A DNA stretch of 64,000 nt from Metabacillus kandeliae (GTDB taxonomy: Bacteria; Bacillota; Bacilli; Bacillales; Bacillaceae): assembly GCF_021166585.1 (NCBI RefSeq), contig NZ_JAJOZE010000001.1, positions 142,062 to 206,061 on the forward strand. Reading direction: 5' to 3'. A program made the translations under genes and the position numbers. Numbering within the stretch: position 1 is the stretch's first letter; each line of letters begins with the position of its first letter. Positions 33,109 to 41,964 of this stretch are shown here, in pieces. A model generated the notes under the pieces. That model did not search any database, was not told where the DNA came from, and saw nothing but the letters and a program-made list of their open reading frames with translations.

Positions 33109-34107
33109 ATGAATGGCAAGCGTTGGATCGCAATTATTATCGCGATAGCCGTATTTGGTTTTTCAATCGCGTTAAGTTTTACCACGATGTTGTTTACCCG
33201 GACTGCCTCATTGCAGCAGGCTTTTGCCGGCAACAAGGAATTTAACGAAGAAGTGATCACTCCGGGAAATAAATCAAGCAAAATCGCCGTTCTGGAAGTA
33301 GACGGCACCATTCAGGATACTGGGGATGCCTCAAGCGTTTTCCAAAGCTCCGGATACAACCATAGGCAATTTCTTGACATGATCAAGGAAGCGCAGGATG
33401 ACAGCTCTGTGAAAGGCATTCTGCTTCGCGTCAATTCTCCTGGCGGCGGAGTGGTAGAAAGTGCTGAAATACATAAAAAGCTCATGGACTTGAAAAAGAA
33501 AACGAAAAAACCGGTTTATGTGTCAATGGAAACAATCGCTGCTTCAGGCGGTTACTATATTTCGACCGCAGGAGATAAAATTTATGCAGCTCCTGATACG
33601 CTGACAGGATCACTGGGAGTCATTATGCAGGGCATCAATTACGGCGATCTTGCCAAAGAGCTTGGCATTAAATTTGATACAGTCAAAAGCGGTCCATATA
33701 AAGATATTATGTCACCAAACAGGGATATGACGGGAGCTGAGCGCAAAATCCTTCAAAACATGGTAAACAACGCTTATAAGGGATTTGTCGGCGTGATCTC
33801 CCAAGGACGCCATATGTCAGAGGCAGATGTGCGGAAAATTGCCGATGGCAGAATCTATGACGGCAGACAGGCGAAAGACATCGGGCTTGTAGATGAGCTC
33901 GGCTATTATGATGAAGCTGTCGAGGGGCTCAGAAAGCAGATCGGCACAAATGCTGAGGTTGTCAGGTATAAAGCGGGATCCGGAATCGGCTCACTCCTTT
34001 CCATGAGCACGCAGAAATTTTTCGGAGATGACGCGAAAATGTTCGGGCTGTATCAGCTGTTTTCCAAGCAGAATGGTTCCCGTCTGATGTATATGTATGC
34101 TGAATAA
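33109..34107 (+). CDS. sppA: Signal peptide peptidase SppA
   Basis: Membrane-bound serine protease that degrades leftover signal peptides; in B. subtilis it also helps resist lantibiotics. N-terminal membrane anchor (about 5-27), then the ClpP-like protease domain with nucleophile Ser146 (AASGGYY) and general-base Lys198 (GPYKD), a 52-residue spacing as in B. subtilis SppA. VNSPGGG is the family oxyanion-loop motif. 332 residues. ATG follows AAGGAGG. It forms an operon with its inhibitor gene 17 nt downstream. Confidence 0.95.
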   Translation: MNGKRWIAIIIAIAVFGFSIALSFTTMLFTRTASLQQAFAGNKEFNEEVITPGNKSSKIAVLEVDGTIQDTGDASSVFQSSGYNHRQFLDMIKEAQDDSSVKGILLRVNSPGGGVVESAEIHKKLMDLKKKTKKPVYVSMETIAASGGYYISTAGDKIYAAPDTLTGSLGVIMQGINYGDLAKELGIKFDTVKSGPYKDIMSPNRDMTGAERKILQNMVNNAYKGFVGVISQGRHMSEADVRKIADGRIYDGRQAKDIGLVDELGYYDEAVEGLRKQIGTNAEVVRYKAGSGIGSLLSMSTQKFFGDDAKMFGLYQLFSKQNGSRLMYMYAE

Positions 34108-34124
34108 AAGGAGGGCAATGTTTA

Positions 34125-34628
34125 ATGGATGCGGTATATGACAGCCGGCAGGACCACACAGGGCCCTCTGGCATTTCAGGTGCTTTACAGCCTCACTACA
34201 GCGGATTCTGGATTCGGCTGTGGGCTTATTTGATTGATCTGATTGTTGTTTGGAGCGTAAGCCAAATGATCATCAAACCTCTATTTTTATTATTTAAAGT
34301 GCAGGACAGCGGTTCCTTTATTTTTTCACCGGCGAATATCATAAGTACGCTTGTGTTTTTTCTGTACTTTGTACTTTTGACAAAGTACTTTCAGCAAACA
34401 CTTGGCAAAATGATTTTCGGCATAAAAGTAATCCCTTTAAAAAATGAAGAACTCACATGGGGGACTGTGCTTTTCAGAGAGCTTGTCGGCCGCTATATTT
34501 GCAAAACAGTTTTCATTTTGTATGCAGTAGTCGCGTTTACATCGAAAAAACAGGGCATACACGATTTATTCTCTGATACTTCTGTTATTAATGAAGGCAC
34601 TCTCCGCAAAGCGGTCAATAACAGCTGA
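34125..34628 (+). CDS. sppI: RDD-family membrane protein, SppA inhibitor SppI (YteJ)
   Basis: 167 residues with three hydrophobic helices (about 30-50, 70-85, 130-150) and the RDD-family motif (YSGFWIRLWAYLIDL; also FGIKVI and REL...R). The orthologue next to sppA in B. subtilis (YteJ/SppI) binds and inhibits SppA through its C-terminal region, and the operon arrangement is the same here. Followed by a terminator. Confidence 0.85.
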   Translation: MDAVYDSRQDHTGPSGISGALQPHYSGFWIRLWAYLIDLIVVWSVSQMIIKPLFLLFKVQDSGSFIFSPANIISTLVFFLYFVLLTKYFQQTLGKMIFGIKVIPLKNEELTWGTVLFRELVGRYICKTVFILYAVVAFTSKKQGIHDLFSDTSVINEGTLRKAVNNS

Positions 34629-34647
34629 AAATTCTAAAACAGACAGG

Positions 34648-34680
34648 CCTGCCGCCTTTATGCGGCAGGTTTATTTTTTT
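34648..34680 (+). terminator. Terminator of sppA-sppI
   Basis: Perfect CCTGCCGC / GCGGCAGG stem followed by TTTATTTTTTT. Confidence 0.9.
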
Positions 34681-34710
34681 GCTCATTGGCGATAATGGAG
34701 GATTGAAAGG

Positions 34711-35415
34711 ATGTGGGCTGGCATGATATGGCTTTTTTTGAGCGCTATTATTCTTTTATTTCTTGCGATGATCCTGGCGACAAAAATTACTGTCATCCTC
34801 CATTTAAAACGTGAAGGGAAAAATGACAGGCTGACCGTCAAGTTCAAAGCCTGGTATGGGCTTTTAAGGTATACAGTTGATATACCGGGAGCCAAATGGA
34901 ACGAAAAGGACGGATCTCTTGATATTAAAAAAGAAAAAAATGCGGGAAACTCAGAGAGTGGCGGAAGCAGCAGCGAGGAAAAAATCAGTTCGCATGATGT
35001 GCTGGCTGGAATTAAGGATGTAAGAGAACTGACTGAGCACGTTGTAAAGCTTCACAGTATCGCAAGAAAGTTTTTGAAAAAGGTCAGGGTTGCCCGCTTG
35101 GAGTGGATCAGTGAAATTGGAACTGGCGATGCAGCAAGCACTGGCTTTGCTGCTGGTGCAGGCTGGTCAATTAAATTTACTGTATTTGCTGTGATCGATC
35201 AATATTTTTCTGTCACGGAAGCGCCCTGCTTTCATATACAGCCAAATTTTCAAAAAGCCTGTGCAAACACTTATTTACAGGGTATATTTCATTTTCGCAT
35301 CGGGAATGCTATTTTGGCAGGAATTCGTTTCGTTAAATATTGGAAAGGCGGCAAGCCGGCATTTCTTAACAAGCCGCTCAGCAGCATTTTCAGCAGCAAA
35401 AACAAAACAGCATGA
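34711..35415 (+). CDS. ytfI: DUF2953 membrane-associated protein (YtfI)
   Basis: 234 residues: N-terminal hydrophobic segment (about 5-25), then a beta-rich part (KITVILHLKREGKNDRLTVKFKAWYGL) and an amphipathic remainder. This is the DUF2953 family, found next to ytfJ in Bacillus; ytfI-ytfJ are thought to be sporulation genes and DUF2953 may help GerW-type proteins. Biochemical function unknown. Its stop overlaps the leader of ytfJ, so the two are co-transcribed. Confidence 0.82.
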   Translation: MWAGMIWLFLSAIILLFLAMILATKITVILHLKREGKNDRLTVKFKAWYGLLRYTVDIPGAKWNEKDGSLDIKKEKNAGNSESGGSSSEEKISSHDVLAGIKDVRELTEHVVKLHSIARKFLKKVRVARLEWISEIGTGDAASTGFAAGAGWSIKFTVFAVIDQYFSVTEAPCFHIQPNFQKACANTYLQGIFHFRIGNAILAGIRFVKYWKGGKPAFLNKPLSSIFSSKNKTA

Positions 35416-35429
35416 AGGAGGCCCTTCTA

Positions 35430-35915
35430 ATGAGTGATCATCCTATTCAAGGATTAATGAAAACAGCTATGGAAAACTTAAAGTCAATGATTGATGTGAA
35501 TACCATTATCGGCGATCCTGTTGAAACTCCTGACGGCAGTGTCATCTTGACTGTTTCTAAGGTCGGTTTCGGATTTGCAGCAGGCGGAAGCGAGTTTGGA
35601 AGCTCTGACGGTGACAGCCATCAAGATCATCACAGGGAAAGCCATCAAGGTTCATCAAGCCTTCAGCATCAATCTAAAAAAATGCCTTTTGGCGGTGGAA
35701 GCGGCGGCGGTGTTTCCATTACACCGATTGCTTTTCTAATCGTCGGCTCTCACGGTGTGAAAATGCTTCATCTAGATGAAAGCACTCATCTGTACGAGCG
35801 GATTCTGGAAACAGCTCCTCAGGCATTTGAAAAAATCCAGCACATGTTTAAAAAGGATAAGGGAAGAGAGCAAGGTACAGCTAACCATATCCCTAAGCAG
35901 GATCTTGATTTTTAA
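35430..35915 (+). CDS. ytfJ: GerW-family sporulation protein YtfJ
   Basis: 161 residues beginning MSDHPIQGLMKTAMENLKSMIDVNTIIGDP, cited here by its ends only (M1 to P30). The family core PVETPDGSVILTVSKVGFGFAAGGSEFG and PFGGGSGGGVSITPIAFLI is intact, with a Gly- and His/Ser-rich stretch between them. GerW-like proteins are made in the forespore and are important for germination. The ATG eight bases after AAGGAGG is chosen over an in-frame ATG six codons upstream that overlaps that sequence. Confidence 0.88.
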   Translation: MSDHPIQGLMKTAMENLKSMIDVNTIIGDPVETPDGSVILTVSKVGFGFAAGGSEFGSSDGDSHQDHHRESHQGSSSLQHQSKKMPFGGGSGGGVSITPIAFLIVGSHGVKMLHLDESTHLYERILETAPQAFEKIQHMFKKDKGREQGTANHIPKQDLDF

Positions 35916-35927
35916 AAGGCACTCAGA

Positions 35928-35960
35928 AATAGCCGGCGCATACAAGCCGGCTATTTTTCT
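35928..35960 (+). terminator. Terminator of ytfIJ
   Basis: Perfect AATAGCCGGC / GCCGGCTATT stem followed by TTTCTTTTT. Confidence 0.9.
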
Positions 35961-36056
35961 TTTTATCCGCCAGCTTCAACATATTCTTTGCAAAATCAGA
36001 AGAAAACCAGATATAGTTATGAGGTACATACTAAACGTGATAGGGGTGCACGAACT

Positions 36057-36557
36057 ATGGCAGAAGTAACGTTTAAAGGAAATCCTATGACCCTTCCGGG
36101 GAAAGAAGTAAAACCGGGAAATCAAGCACCTGATTTTACTGTGCTTGCCAACGATTTGTCAGAAGTTACATTAGCTGATTCAAAAGGCAAAGTTCGTCTG
36201 ATTTCTGTAGTTCCTTCAATTGATACAGGAGTTTGCGACGCACAAACAAGAAAATTCAACGAAAAAGCGGCAAAATTAGATAACGTCGTTGTGCTGACAA
36301 TCAGCAATGACCTTCCGTTTGCCCAAAAACGCTGGTGTGCAGCAAACGGCCTGGAAAATGTTCAAGTGCTTTCAGATCACCGCGATCTTTCTTTTGGAGA
36401 AGCATATGGCGTGACAATGAAAGAGCTTCGCCTGCTTGCCCGTTCTGTTTTTGTGGTAGATTCCAATGACCAGGTCACTTACGCTGAATATGTAAGCGAA
36501 GGTACGGATCATCCTGACTATGAGGCTGCATTGGAAGCAGCAAAGTCTGCAAAGTAA
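36057..36557 (+). CDS. tpx: Thiol peroxidase Tpx
   Basis: Atypical 2-Cys peroxiredoxin reducing hydroperoxides with thioredoxin. Peroxidatic Cys60 in [14 protein letters not shown] and resolving Cys94 in KRWCAANG are both present. 166 residues. Start chosen at MAEVTFKGN, after GGGGTG; the longer in-frame extension is not needed. Monocistronic, with a possible promoter (TTGCAA-N18-TATAGT, about 35988-36017) and its own terminator. Confidence 0.95.
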   Translation: MAEVTFKGNPMTLPGKEVKPGNQAPDFTVLANDLSEVTLADSKGKVRLISVVPSIDTGVCDAQTRKFNEKAAKLDNVVVLTISNDLPFAQKRWCAANGLENVQVLSDHRDLSFGEAYGVTMKELRLLARSVFVVDSNDQVTYAEYVSEGTDHPDYEAALEAAKSAK

Positions 36558-36562
36558 GACGG

Positions 36563-36600
36563 CTCCCCTTTTGCTTCAGGCAAGAGGGGGTTTTATTTTT
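36563..36600 (+). terminator. Terminator of tpx
   Basis: CTCCCCTTTTGC / GCAAGAGGGG stem (one mismatch) then GTTTTATTTTT. Confidence 0.82.
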
Positions 36601-36794
36601 ATACCGGGGGCCGACCTTTAGATAAAAGAGAGAAGCCGCATAAAGCGTGCCGCGCATAAGAGTGGAAACCTGAGCATAAACCCCAAAAAACTAAGTGTCA
36701 GCTTGTGTTTCTACTGCAGTGCACCTGGAAAATTCCTCATTCCAAACAAATCACAGCCAGCAAGTTCAATATTTGCTCCCGCATTTCTTCAAGC

Positions 36795-36824
36795 TTGCTT
36801 TTCTTCAATTTTTCTTACTAAAAT
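36795..36824 (+). promoter_or_regulatory. Possible sigma-A promoter of ytxK
   Basis: TTGCTT, 18-nt spacer, TAAAAT. The rest of the 334-bp tpx-ytxK gap holds no gene; GCTTTATGA is directly repeated near 36832 and 36841. Confidence 0.4.
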
Positions 36825-36891
36825 AGGATAGGCTTTATGAGCTTTATGAACCCCGGAATAGTTGGGAACTTAGCTTTACAGGAGGAAGACA

Positions 36892-37896
36892 ATGGAAACC
36901 ATATCTAAAATTGAGAAATTATTTACTATATTTAATGAATCGGCGGAAATCCTTTCCAAAGAATTGGAAGATCCCTATATTGAAGGATTAGCCGAAACTG
37001 GAGAGAATTTTTTCCACCAGGCTATTCTGCAGGAAGGCCTGAGTGAACTTTCAAAGAAAAAACTCGACCAGCTATATAGAAGTGCCAACCTCTCCTTATA
37101 TACAAAAGAAGAAATTCGGAAAGCCTTTCAACTTGCCATCCTAAAAGGGCTGAAAGAGGGGGCTCATCCGAATCACCAGATGACGCCTGATACAGTCGGC
37201 ATCTTTATGGGCTATCTGGTAAACAAATTTTTCAGTGACTGGGAAGGCCGCTTTGTTCTTCTTGATCTTGCCTGCGGTACAGGGAATTTGCTCACAGCTG
37301 TGCTGAATTCGCTTGAAATGGAGGAGGCCGACAGCTACGGAATTGATGTGGATGAGCTATTGATCAGGCTTGCTTATTCCAATGCCAATCTGCAGGAGCA
37401 CCCTGTCAGTTTCTTTAACCAGGACAGCCTGCAGCCTCTGTTTACTGAACCGGCTGATGCTGTGATCTGTGATCTGCCTGTCGGATATTATCCGGACGAT
37501 GCAGGAGCGGAAGGGTATGAATTGAAAGCAGATAAAGGCCACTCTTATGCCCATCACCTATTGATCGAGCAGGGAGTCAAATACGCAAAGCCTGGAGCCT
37601 ATCTGTTCTTTGTTGTCCCTAACCAGCTGTTTGAATCAGAAGAAGCTCCAAAGCTGAACAAGTTTCTGAAGGAAAAGGCTTTTATTCAGGGATTGCTGCA
37701 GCTTCCGCTTACGATGTTCAAATCAGAACAGCATGCGAAAAGTATTTTGATATTGCAGAAAAAAGGCGATCGTGCTGCTATGCCGAAGAACGCTCTGCTA
37801 GCCAATCTTCCTAAGTTCTCCAATAAAGCCGGCATGCAATCAGTTATGAACCAGCTTGAGGATTGGTTTAAGGAGAACAAACAAAATCAGGTTTGA
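36892..37896 (+). CDS. ytxK: Class I SAM-dependent methyltransferase, N6-adenine-type (YtxK)
   Basis: 334 residues. N-terminal helical region (1-95), then a Rossmann methyltransferase with MTPDTVGIFMGYL (as in type I HsdM), the SAM motif LDLACGTGNLL (about 125-135) and catalytic DLPVGYYP in place of the NPPY of DNA adenine methyltransferases. Target unknown. The ATG follows an AGGAGG. In B. subtilis the gene directly precedes ackA; here a structured terminator and about 6 kb of other genes separate the two. Confidence 0.88.
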   Translation: METISKIEKLFTIFNESAEILSKELEDPYIEGLAETGENFFHQAILQEGLSELSKKKLDQLYRSANLSLYTKEEIRKAFQLAILKGLKEGAHPNHQMTPDTVGIFMGYLVNKFFSDWEGRFVLLDLACGTGNLLTAVLNSLEMEEADSYGIDVDELLIRLAYSNANLQEHPVSFFNQDSLQPLFTEPADAVICDLPVGYYPDDAGAEGYELKADKGHSYAHHLLIEQGVKYAKPGAYLFFVVPNQLFESEEAPKLNKFLKEKAFIQGLLQLPLTMFKSEQHAKSILILQKKGDRAAMPKNALLANLPKFSNKAGMQSVMNQLEDWFKENKQNQV

Positions 37897-37922
37897 AATG
37901 TTGAAAAGTAAAGAATAATACT

Positions 37923-38012
37923 GGGAGGCTTGCTTTACGGGAAGCAGTTACTTTCTAAGGACAGCCTGGGAAGAACTGCATCTGACCTGAGGCACAGCCT
38001 CCCTTTCTTTTT
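37923..38012 (+). ncRNA. Branched RNA structure ending in a terminator, downstream of ytxK
   Basis: GGGAGGCT (37923-37930) pairs with AGCCTCCC (37996-38003), directly followed by TTTCTTTTT. The enclosed 65 nt contain an 11-bp hairpin (GCAGTT(A)CTTTC 37944-37955 with GGAAGAACTGC 37969-37979). AGGCT at 37926 could also pair with AGCCT at 37963, an alternative that would break the terminator. It may be an unusual 3' terminator of ytxK, an sRNA or a conditional terminator; no known riboswitch class is recognised. Confidence 0.5.
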
Positions 38013-38023
38013 AGTTGGGATGC

Positions 38024-38096
38024 GTTAAAAAAGAATGCTGATATTTACAGATCTGCTGATCTACGTTCCAGACGGGAGACTCGCTAGGAAAAGGTT
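38024..38096 (+). repeat. Decayed copy of the MITE-like repeat
   Basis: GTTAAAAAAGAATGCTGATA then TTTACAGATCTGCTGAT resembles the left part of the full element at 53707, and GTTCCAGACGGGAGACTCGC resembles its inverted inner part. Strongly degenerate and truncated. Confidence 0.45.
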
Positions 38097-38201
38097 AATC
38101 AGCCGGTGGTTTAAAGCTGTATTTACTTTTAAAACCGTATTATATTCCTGTTACATTTCTTCATTCATGCTGAAGATCTTCCTTACTTTACAGTATTTGT
38201 T

Positions 38202-38230
38202 TTGTGGTCAATATATCGGTTCTGTAAAAT
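38202..38230 (+). promoter_or_regulatory. Putative promoter of the pxp operon
   Basis: TTGTGG, 17-nt spacer, TAAAAT, 43 nt before the pxpB start codon. Confidence 0.5.
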
Positions 38231-38272
38231 GAAAACCATAAATTCCAATGTAAGTTGAAAGGATGTGAAAAA

Positions 38273-38992
38273 ATGCTTCAAAGCAATGAGCAAACATTTG
38301 AGCTAAGCCCGCTTGGCGATCAGGCCATCCTCATCGAATTTGGCAAAGAAATGAATGATAGAATCAGAAAGAGAATTTTAGGAGCTGCCGAACAGCTTGA
38401 AAAGCATCCTTTTCCGTGGATGGTGGAATACATACCTTCCTTTACCGCGATTGCCATAGTCTATAATCCGACTTGCTTCAAAGCTGGTGTTTCACCTTAT
38501 AAAGAAGCTGAAAAGCAAATCAGACAAATGATGCTCCTTACAGCACCGCTTGCAGAGGATGAATTCCGTACGGTTTCCATCCCCGTCTGCTATGGGGGAG
38601 AATACGGCCCTGATCTTGATTATGTTGCTGAATATTGCGGCAAGACCCCTGATGAGGTTATTTCTCTTCACTCAGGCGGTGAATATATTGTCCACATGAT
38701 CGGATTTGCTCCAGGCTTTCCGTATCTTGGAGGGATGCCTGAATCCATTGCATGCCCGAGAAAAGACAGCCCCAGCGGTAAAATTCCTGCTGGCTCAGTT
38801 GGAATTGCCGGCGGCCAAACGGGCGTTTATCCGATAGAAACACCAGGCGGCTGGCAAATTATTGGACAGACGCCTGTACCGTTGTTTGAAGCGGAGCATG
38901 AGCCGCCAAGCCTGCTGAAGGCCGGCGACCGTATTTCATTTTATCCCATTTCAGCGGAAGAATTTTTGGATAGGAAAGGCGGTAAAGCATGA
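38273..38992 (+). CDS. pxpB: 5-oxoprolinase subunit PxpB (KipI-like)
   Basis: With PxpA and PxpC converts 5-oxoproline (pyroglutamate) plus ATP to glutamate. 239 residues, AHS1 family: MIGFAPGFPYLGGMP and PAGSVGIAGGQTGVYP are the signature segments. The B. subtilis orthologue KipI also inhibits the sporulation kinase KinA. The ATG after AAAGGA is chosen over an in-frame TTG six codons earlier. First gene of an operon; it overlaps pxpC by 4 nt (ATGA). Confidence 0.92.
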   Translation: MLQSNEQTFELSPLGDQAILIEFGKEMNDRIRKRILGAAEQLEKHPFPWMVEYIPSFTAIAIVYNPTCFKAGVSPYKEAEKQIRQMMLLTAPLAEDEFRTVSIPVCYGGEYGPDLDYVAEYCGKTPDEVISLHSGGEYIVHMIGFAPGFPYLGGMPESIACPRKDSPSGKIPAGSVGIAGGQTGVYPIETPGGWQIIGQTPVPLFEAEHEPPSLLKAGDRISFYPISAEEFLDRKGGKA

Positions 38993-39999
38993 GCATGAAA
39001 ATTTTGCAGCCAGGACTATTAACAGCCATACAGGATCTTGGCAGGTACGGCTATCAGAAAGAAGGCGTGATTGTGAGCGGCGCTATGGACCGGTACGCTG
39101 CCAGATATGCCAATCTCCTGGTCGGGAATCCTGAGCATTACGGGGTGATTGAAATGACGCTTCTTGGTCCCACGGTTGAATTTCAGCAGGATTGTCTCAT
39201 TTCTTTAACAGGCGGAGATTTGTCCCCAAAAATCAATAAGCAAACTGTGACAATGTGGAAGCCGATTTTTGTGAAAAAAGGCAGCATTCTTGATTTTGGC
39301 GCACCTGTTAAAGGATGCAGAGCTTACCTCGCTGCAGCTGGGGGCTTTCAGATTAAAAAGGTGCTCGGAAGCTATTCTACATACATAAAAGCAGGAATGG
39401 GCGGCTTTAAGGGACGTGCCTTTAAGGAACATGATGAAATTCCGCTTGCAGCCCACCCTGATAAGATAGAGGAATTCCTTGGAAAAATGAACATAAAGGA
39501 AGAGGATGCCTTCAAAGAAGCAGCATGGTTTACGGAGCCTCCCTATGAAATCCAGCATGACGGAGCCTACCTTGTCCGGGTGATGGAAGGCAGGGAAAGC
39601 GGCTGGTTTACAGAAGAAAGCCGGAATGCTTTCTGGGAGGGAACGTATAAACTTACGAGCCAGTCTGACAGAATGGGATTCAGGCTTGAGGGGGCAGAGC
39701 TTCAGGCCAGGTTCAAAAAAGATATGCTTTCAGAAGCGGTTGCATTCGGCACCATCCAGGTTCCGGCAAACGGACAGCCGATCGTTTTAATGGCTGATCA
39801 TCAAACAACTGGAGGCTATCCAAAATTTGCCCAGGTGCTGACGGTGGATTTGCCGATTCTTGCTCAGATGAAGCCTGGCGAAAAGGTGAAATTTATTAAA
39901 GCTGATTTGGCCGAGGCGGAAAAGGCTTTTCTTGAAAGAGAAGATCATATTAAGAAAGTACAATATTGGGTGAAGAAAAAACTGGACGGGGCGGTGTAA
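38989..39999 (+). CDS. pxpC: 5-oxoprolinase subunit PxpC (KipA-like)
   Basis: Biotin-dependent-carboxyltransferase-like (AHS2) partner of PxpB. Recognised by [18 protein letters not shown]-type N-terminus (residues about 8-25), [28 protein letters not shown] and the C-terminal [17 protein letters not shown] motif. 336 residues, normal. ATGA overlap with pxpB implies translational coupling; pxpA begins two bases after the stop. Confidence 0.93.
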   Translation: MSMKILQPGLLTAIQDLGRYGYQKEGVIVSGAMDRYAARYANLLVGNPEHYGVIEMTLLGPTVEFQQDCLISLTGGDLSPKINKQTVTMWKPIFVKKGSILDFGAPVKGCRAYLAAAGGFQIKKVLGSYSTYIKAGMGGFKGRAFKEHDEIPLAAHPDKIEEFLGKMNIKEEDAFKEAAWFTEPPYEIQHDGAYLVRVMEGRESGWFTEESRNAFWEGTYKLTSQSDRMGFRLEGAELQARFKKDMLSEAVAFGTIQVPANGQPIVLMADHQTTGGYPKFAQVLTVDLPILAQMKPGEKVKFIKADLAEAEKAFLEREDHIKKVQYWVKKKLDGAV

Positions 40000-40001
40000 C
40001 T

Positions 40002-40772
40002 ATGAGAGCGGATTTAAATTGCGATCTTGGCGAAAGCTATGGGGCTTATAAAATAGGAAATGATGAAGAAATTCTTCGCTATGTCACCTCTGCAAACATT
40101 GCGTGCGGTTTTCATGCCGGTGATCCCGGGACAATGAGAAAAACTGTCAGTATGGCTCTGGCAAATGCCACAGCGATCGGCGCCCATCCTGGATTGCCTG
40201 ATTTGCCCGGATTTGGAAGAAGGAATATGAACATCACTCCTGCGGAAGCCTATGAAATGACGGTTTATCAAATTGGCGCTTTAGCCGGATTCGTCAAAGC
40301 AGCAGGAGGCAGGCTTCAGCATGTAAAGCCTCATGGAGCGCTGTATAACATGGCAGCCAAGGATGCGGGCCTCGCAAAAGGCATTGCAGAAGCGGTTTAT
40401 GATGTGGACGCAGAACTGGTTCTTTTCGGGCTCTCAGGAAGCGAACTGATTAAGCAGGGTGAGAAGACAGGACTCAGGACAGCAAGCGAGGTATTTGCAG
40501 ACAGAACCTATCAGGACGACGGGTCTTTAACGCCGCGAAGCTCGGCAAACGCTTTGATTACAAACGATGAAGACGCCTTGCAGCAGGCCGTCCGCATGGT
40601 TACAGAGAAAACGGTAAAAACGGTGAGCGGACAGGAAATTCCGCTTCAGGCTGATACGATTTGCATTCATGGCGACGGCCCGCATGCTCTTTCTTTTGCA
40701 AAATCGATTCAAAATGCATTGCAGGAGGCATCTGTCACCATTCAGCCTTTTTCAGCAGGAGGGAAAACATGA
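40002..40772 (+). CDS. pxpA: 5-oxoprolinase subunit PxpA (LamB/YcsF family)
   Basis: Hydrolase-like subunit of the bacterial oxoprolinase, acting on the phosphorylated lactam. N-terminal signature [18 protein letters not shown], then [40 protein letters not shown] and [11 protein letters not shown], all diagnostic. 256 residues. The ATG is used rather than a GTG 12 codons upstream inside pxpC. Its stop overlaps the start of the transporter gene. Confidence 0.95.
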   Translation: MRADLNCDLGESYGAYKIGNDEEILRYVTSANIACGFHAGDPGTMRKTVSMALANATAIGAHPGLPDLPGFGRRNMNITPAEAYEMTVYQIGALAGFVKAAGGRLQHVKPHGALYNMAAKDAGLAKGIAEAVYDVDAELVLFGLSGSELIKQGEKTGLRTASEVFADRTYQDDGSLTPRSSANALITNDEDALQQAVRMVTEKTVKTVSGQEIPLQADTICIHGDGPHALSFAKSIQNALQEASVTIQPFSAGGKT

Positions 40773-41953
40773 AAGAAGGAAAGTTTAGCATACTGCTTGG
40801 TGCTGCCTTTTTAATGGCCACATCCGCCATTGGACCCGGATTTTTAACCCAAACACCCTTTTTTACGGAAAGTTTGGCAGCAAGCTTTGGGTTTGTTATT
40901 TTAATTTCAATTATTCTGGATATAGGAGTTCAATTGAACGTTTGGCGCATTATTGCGGTTTCTGAAAAGCGAGCTCAAGATATTGCCAATATGGTCGTGC
41001 CCGGTCTGGGTGTTTTTATCTCCATTCTAATCGTTATTGGAGGTTTGGTATTTAACATTGGAAATATTGCAGGAGCAGGACTTGGATTTAATGTGCTGTT
41101 TGGCATATCGCCTCTCTGGGGTGCAGCAATAGCAGCCGTGATTGCTATTGCCGTCTTTCTTGTAAAAGAAGCGGGCAAGGTAATGGACCGGTTTGCTCAG
41201 ATTATGGGCTTCCTGATGATCGTTCTCACAATCTATGTGGCCTTTTCAAGCAATCCCCCATATGGACAGGCTGCGGCTCAGGCGATCATGCCGGTAAAAC
41301 TCGACCTGGTGGCGATTGTGACGCTTGTAGGCGGTACAGTCGGCGGATACATAACCTTTGCAGGCGGGCACAGGCTTCTTGACGCAGGACTGAAAGGGAA
41401 AGAAGCGCTTCCTTCTGTTAACAGAAGTGCCATTATGGGGATCTCTGTTGCCTCTCTGATGCGGATATTCCTGTTTTTAGCTGCCTTAGGGGCGGTTTCA
41501 CAAGGGGTTGCCCTTGATCCTTCCAATCCATCAGCAACCGTGTTTAAAAGTGCTGCTGGAATACTTGGCTATAAATTTTTTGGAATCGTGCTGTTAGCAG
41601 CGGCCATTACCTCTGTCATTGGCTCTGCTTATACTTCCGTTTCGTTTATTAAAACTTTCAGCAAAAAAGTGAATCGTAATGAGAAAGCCACAATCGTCGG
41701 TTTTATTGCAGTTTCAACCGTTATTTTTATGCTTGTCGGGAATCCAGTAAAACTGCTTGTATTTGCCGGAGCGCTGAATGGGATGATTCTTCCGATTACG
41801 CTGGCTGTTATGCTTGTGGCTGTTTATAAAAAAAGCATTGTTGGTACATACAAGCATCCTGCATGGCTCACGGCCTTCGGCGGAGCCATTGTCATTGTGA
41901 TGGGCTGTATGGCTGTTTACACCCTCATTAATCTGATTCAAAATGGTATATGA
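40769..41953 (+). CDS. ycsG: NRAMP-like transporter (YcsG)
   Basis: 394 residues, about 11 transmembrane helices; N-terminal [16 protein letters not shown] corresponds to the NRAMP TM1 region (DPGN-type motif lacking the canonical metal ligands: here GPGFLTQ). Members in pxp operons belong to a divergent NRAMP-related branch that may carry an organic substrate such as 5-oxoproline rather than a metal; that is inference from context. ATG follows AGGAGG and overlaps pxpA by 4 nt. Confidence 0.85.
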   Translation: MKEGKFSILLGAAFLMATSAIGPGFLTQTPFFTESLAASFGFVILISIILDIGVQLNVWRIIAVSEKRAQDIANMVVPGLGVFISILIVIGGLVFNIGNIAGAGLGFNVLFGISPLWGAAIAAVIAIAVFLVKEAGKVMDRFAQIMGFLMIVLTIYVAFSSNPPYGQAAAQAIMPVKLDLVAIVTLVGGTVGGYITFAGGHRLLDAGLKGKEALPSVNRSAIMGISVASLMRIFLFLAALGAVSQGVALDPSNPSATVFKSAAGILGYKFFGIVLLAAAITSVIGSAYTSVSFIKTFSKKVNRNEKATIVGFIAVSTVIFMLVGNPVKLLVFAGALNGMILPITLAVMLVAVYKKSIVGTYKHPAWLTAFGGAIVIVMGCMAVYTLINLIQNGI

Positions 41954-41964
41954 GGTGATGCAGG

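Noticed and set aside
36602-36891. tpx-ytxK gap searched for a small gene or RNA
   Set aside because: No frame with a ribosome-binding site and no stable hairpin apart from the tpx terminator; only a possible promoter is seen.
38149-38165. TnrA-box-like sequence TGTTACATTTCTTCATT upstream of pxpB
   Set aside because: The kip/ycs operon of B. subtilis is TnrA-activated, but the right half-site is poor and the distance to the predicted start (about 80 bp) is longer than the usual 50.
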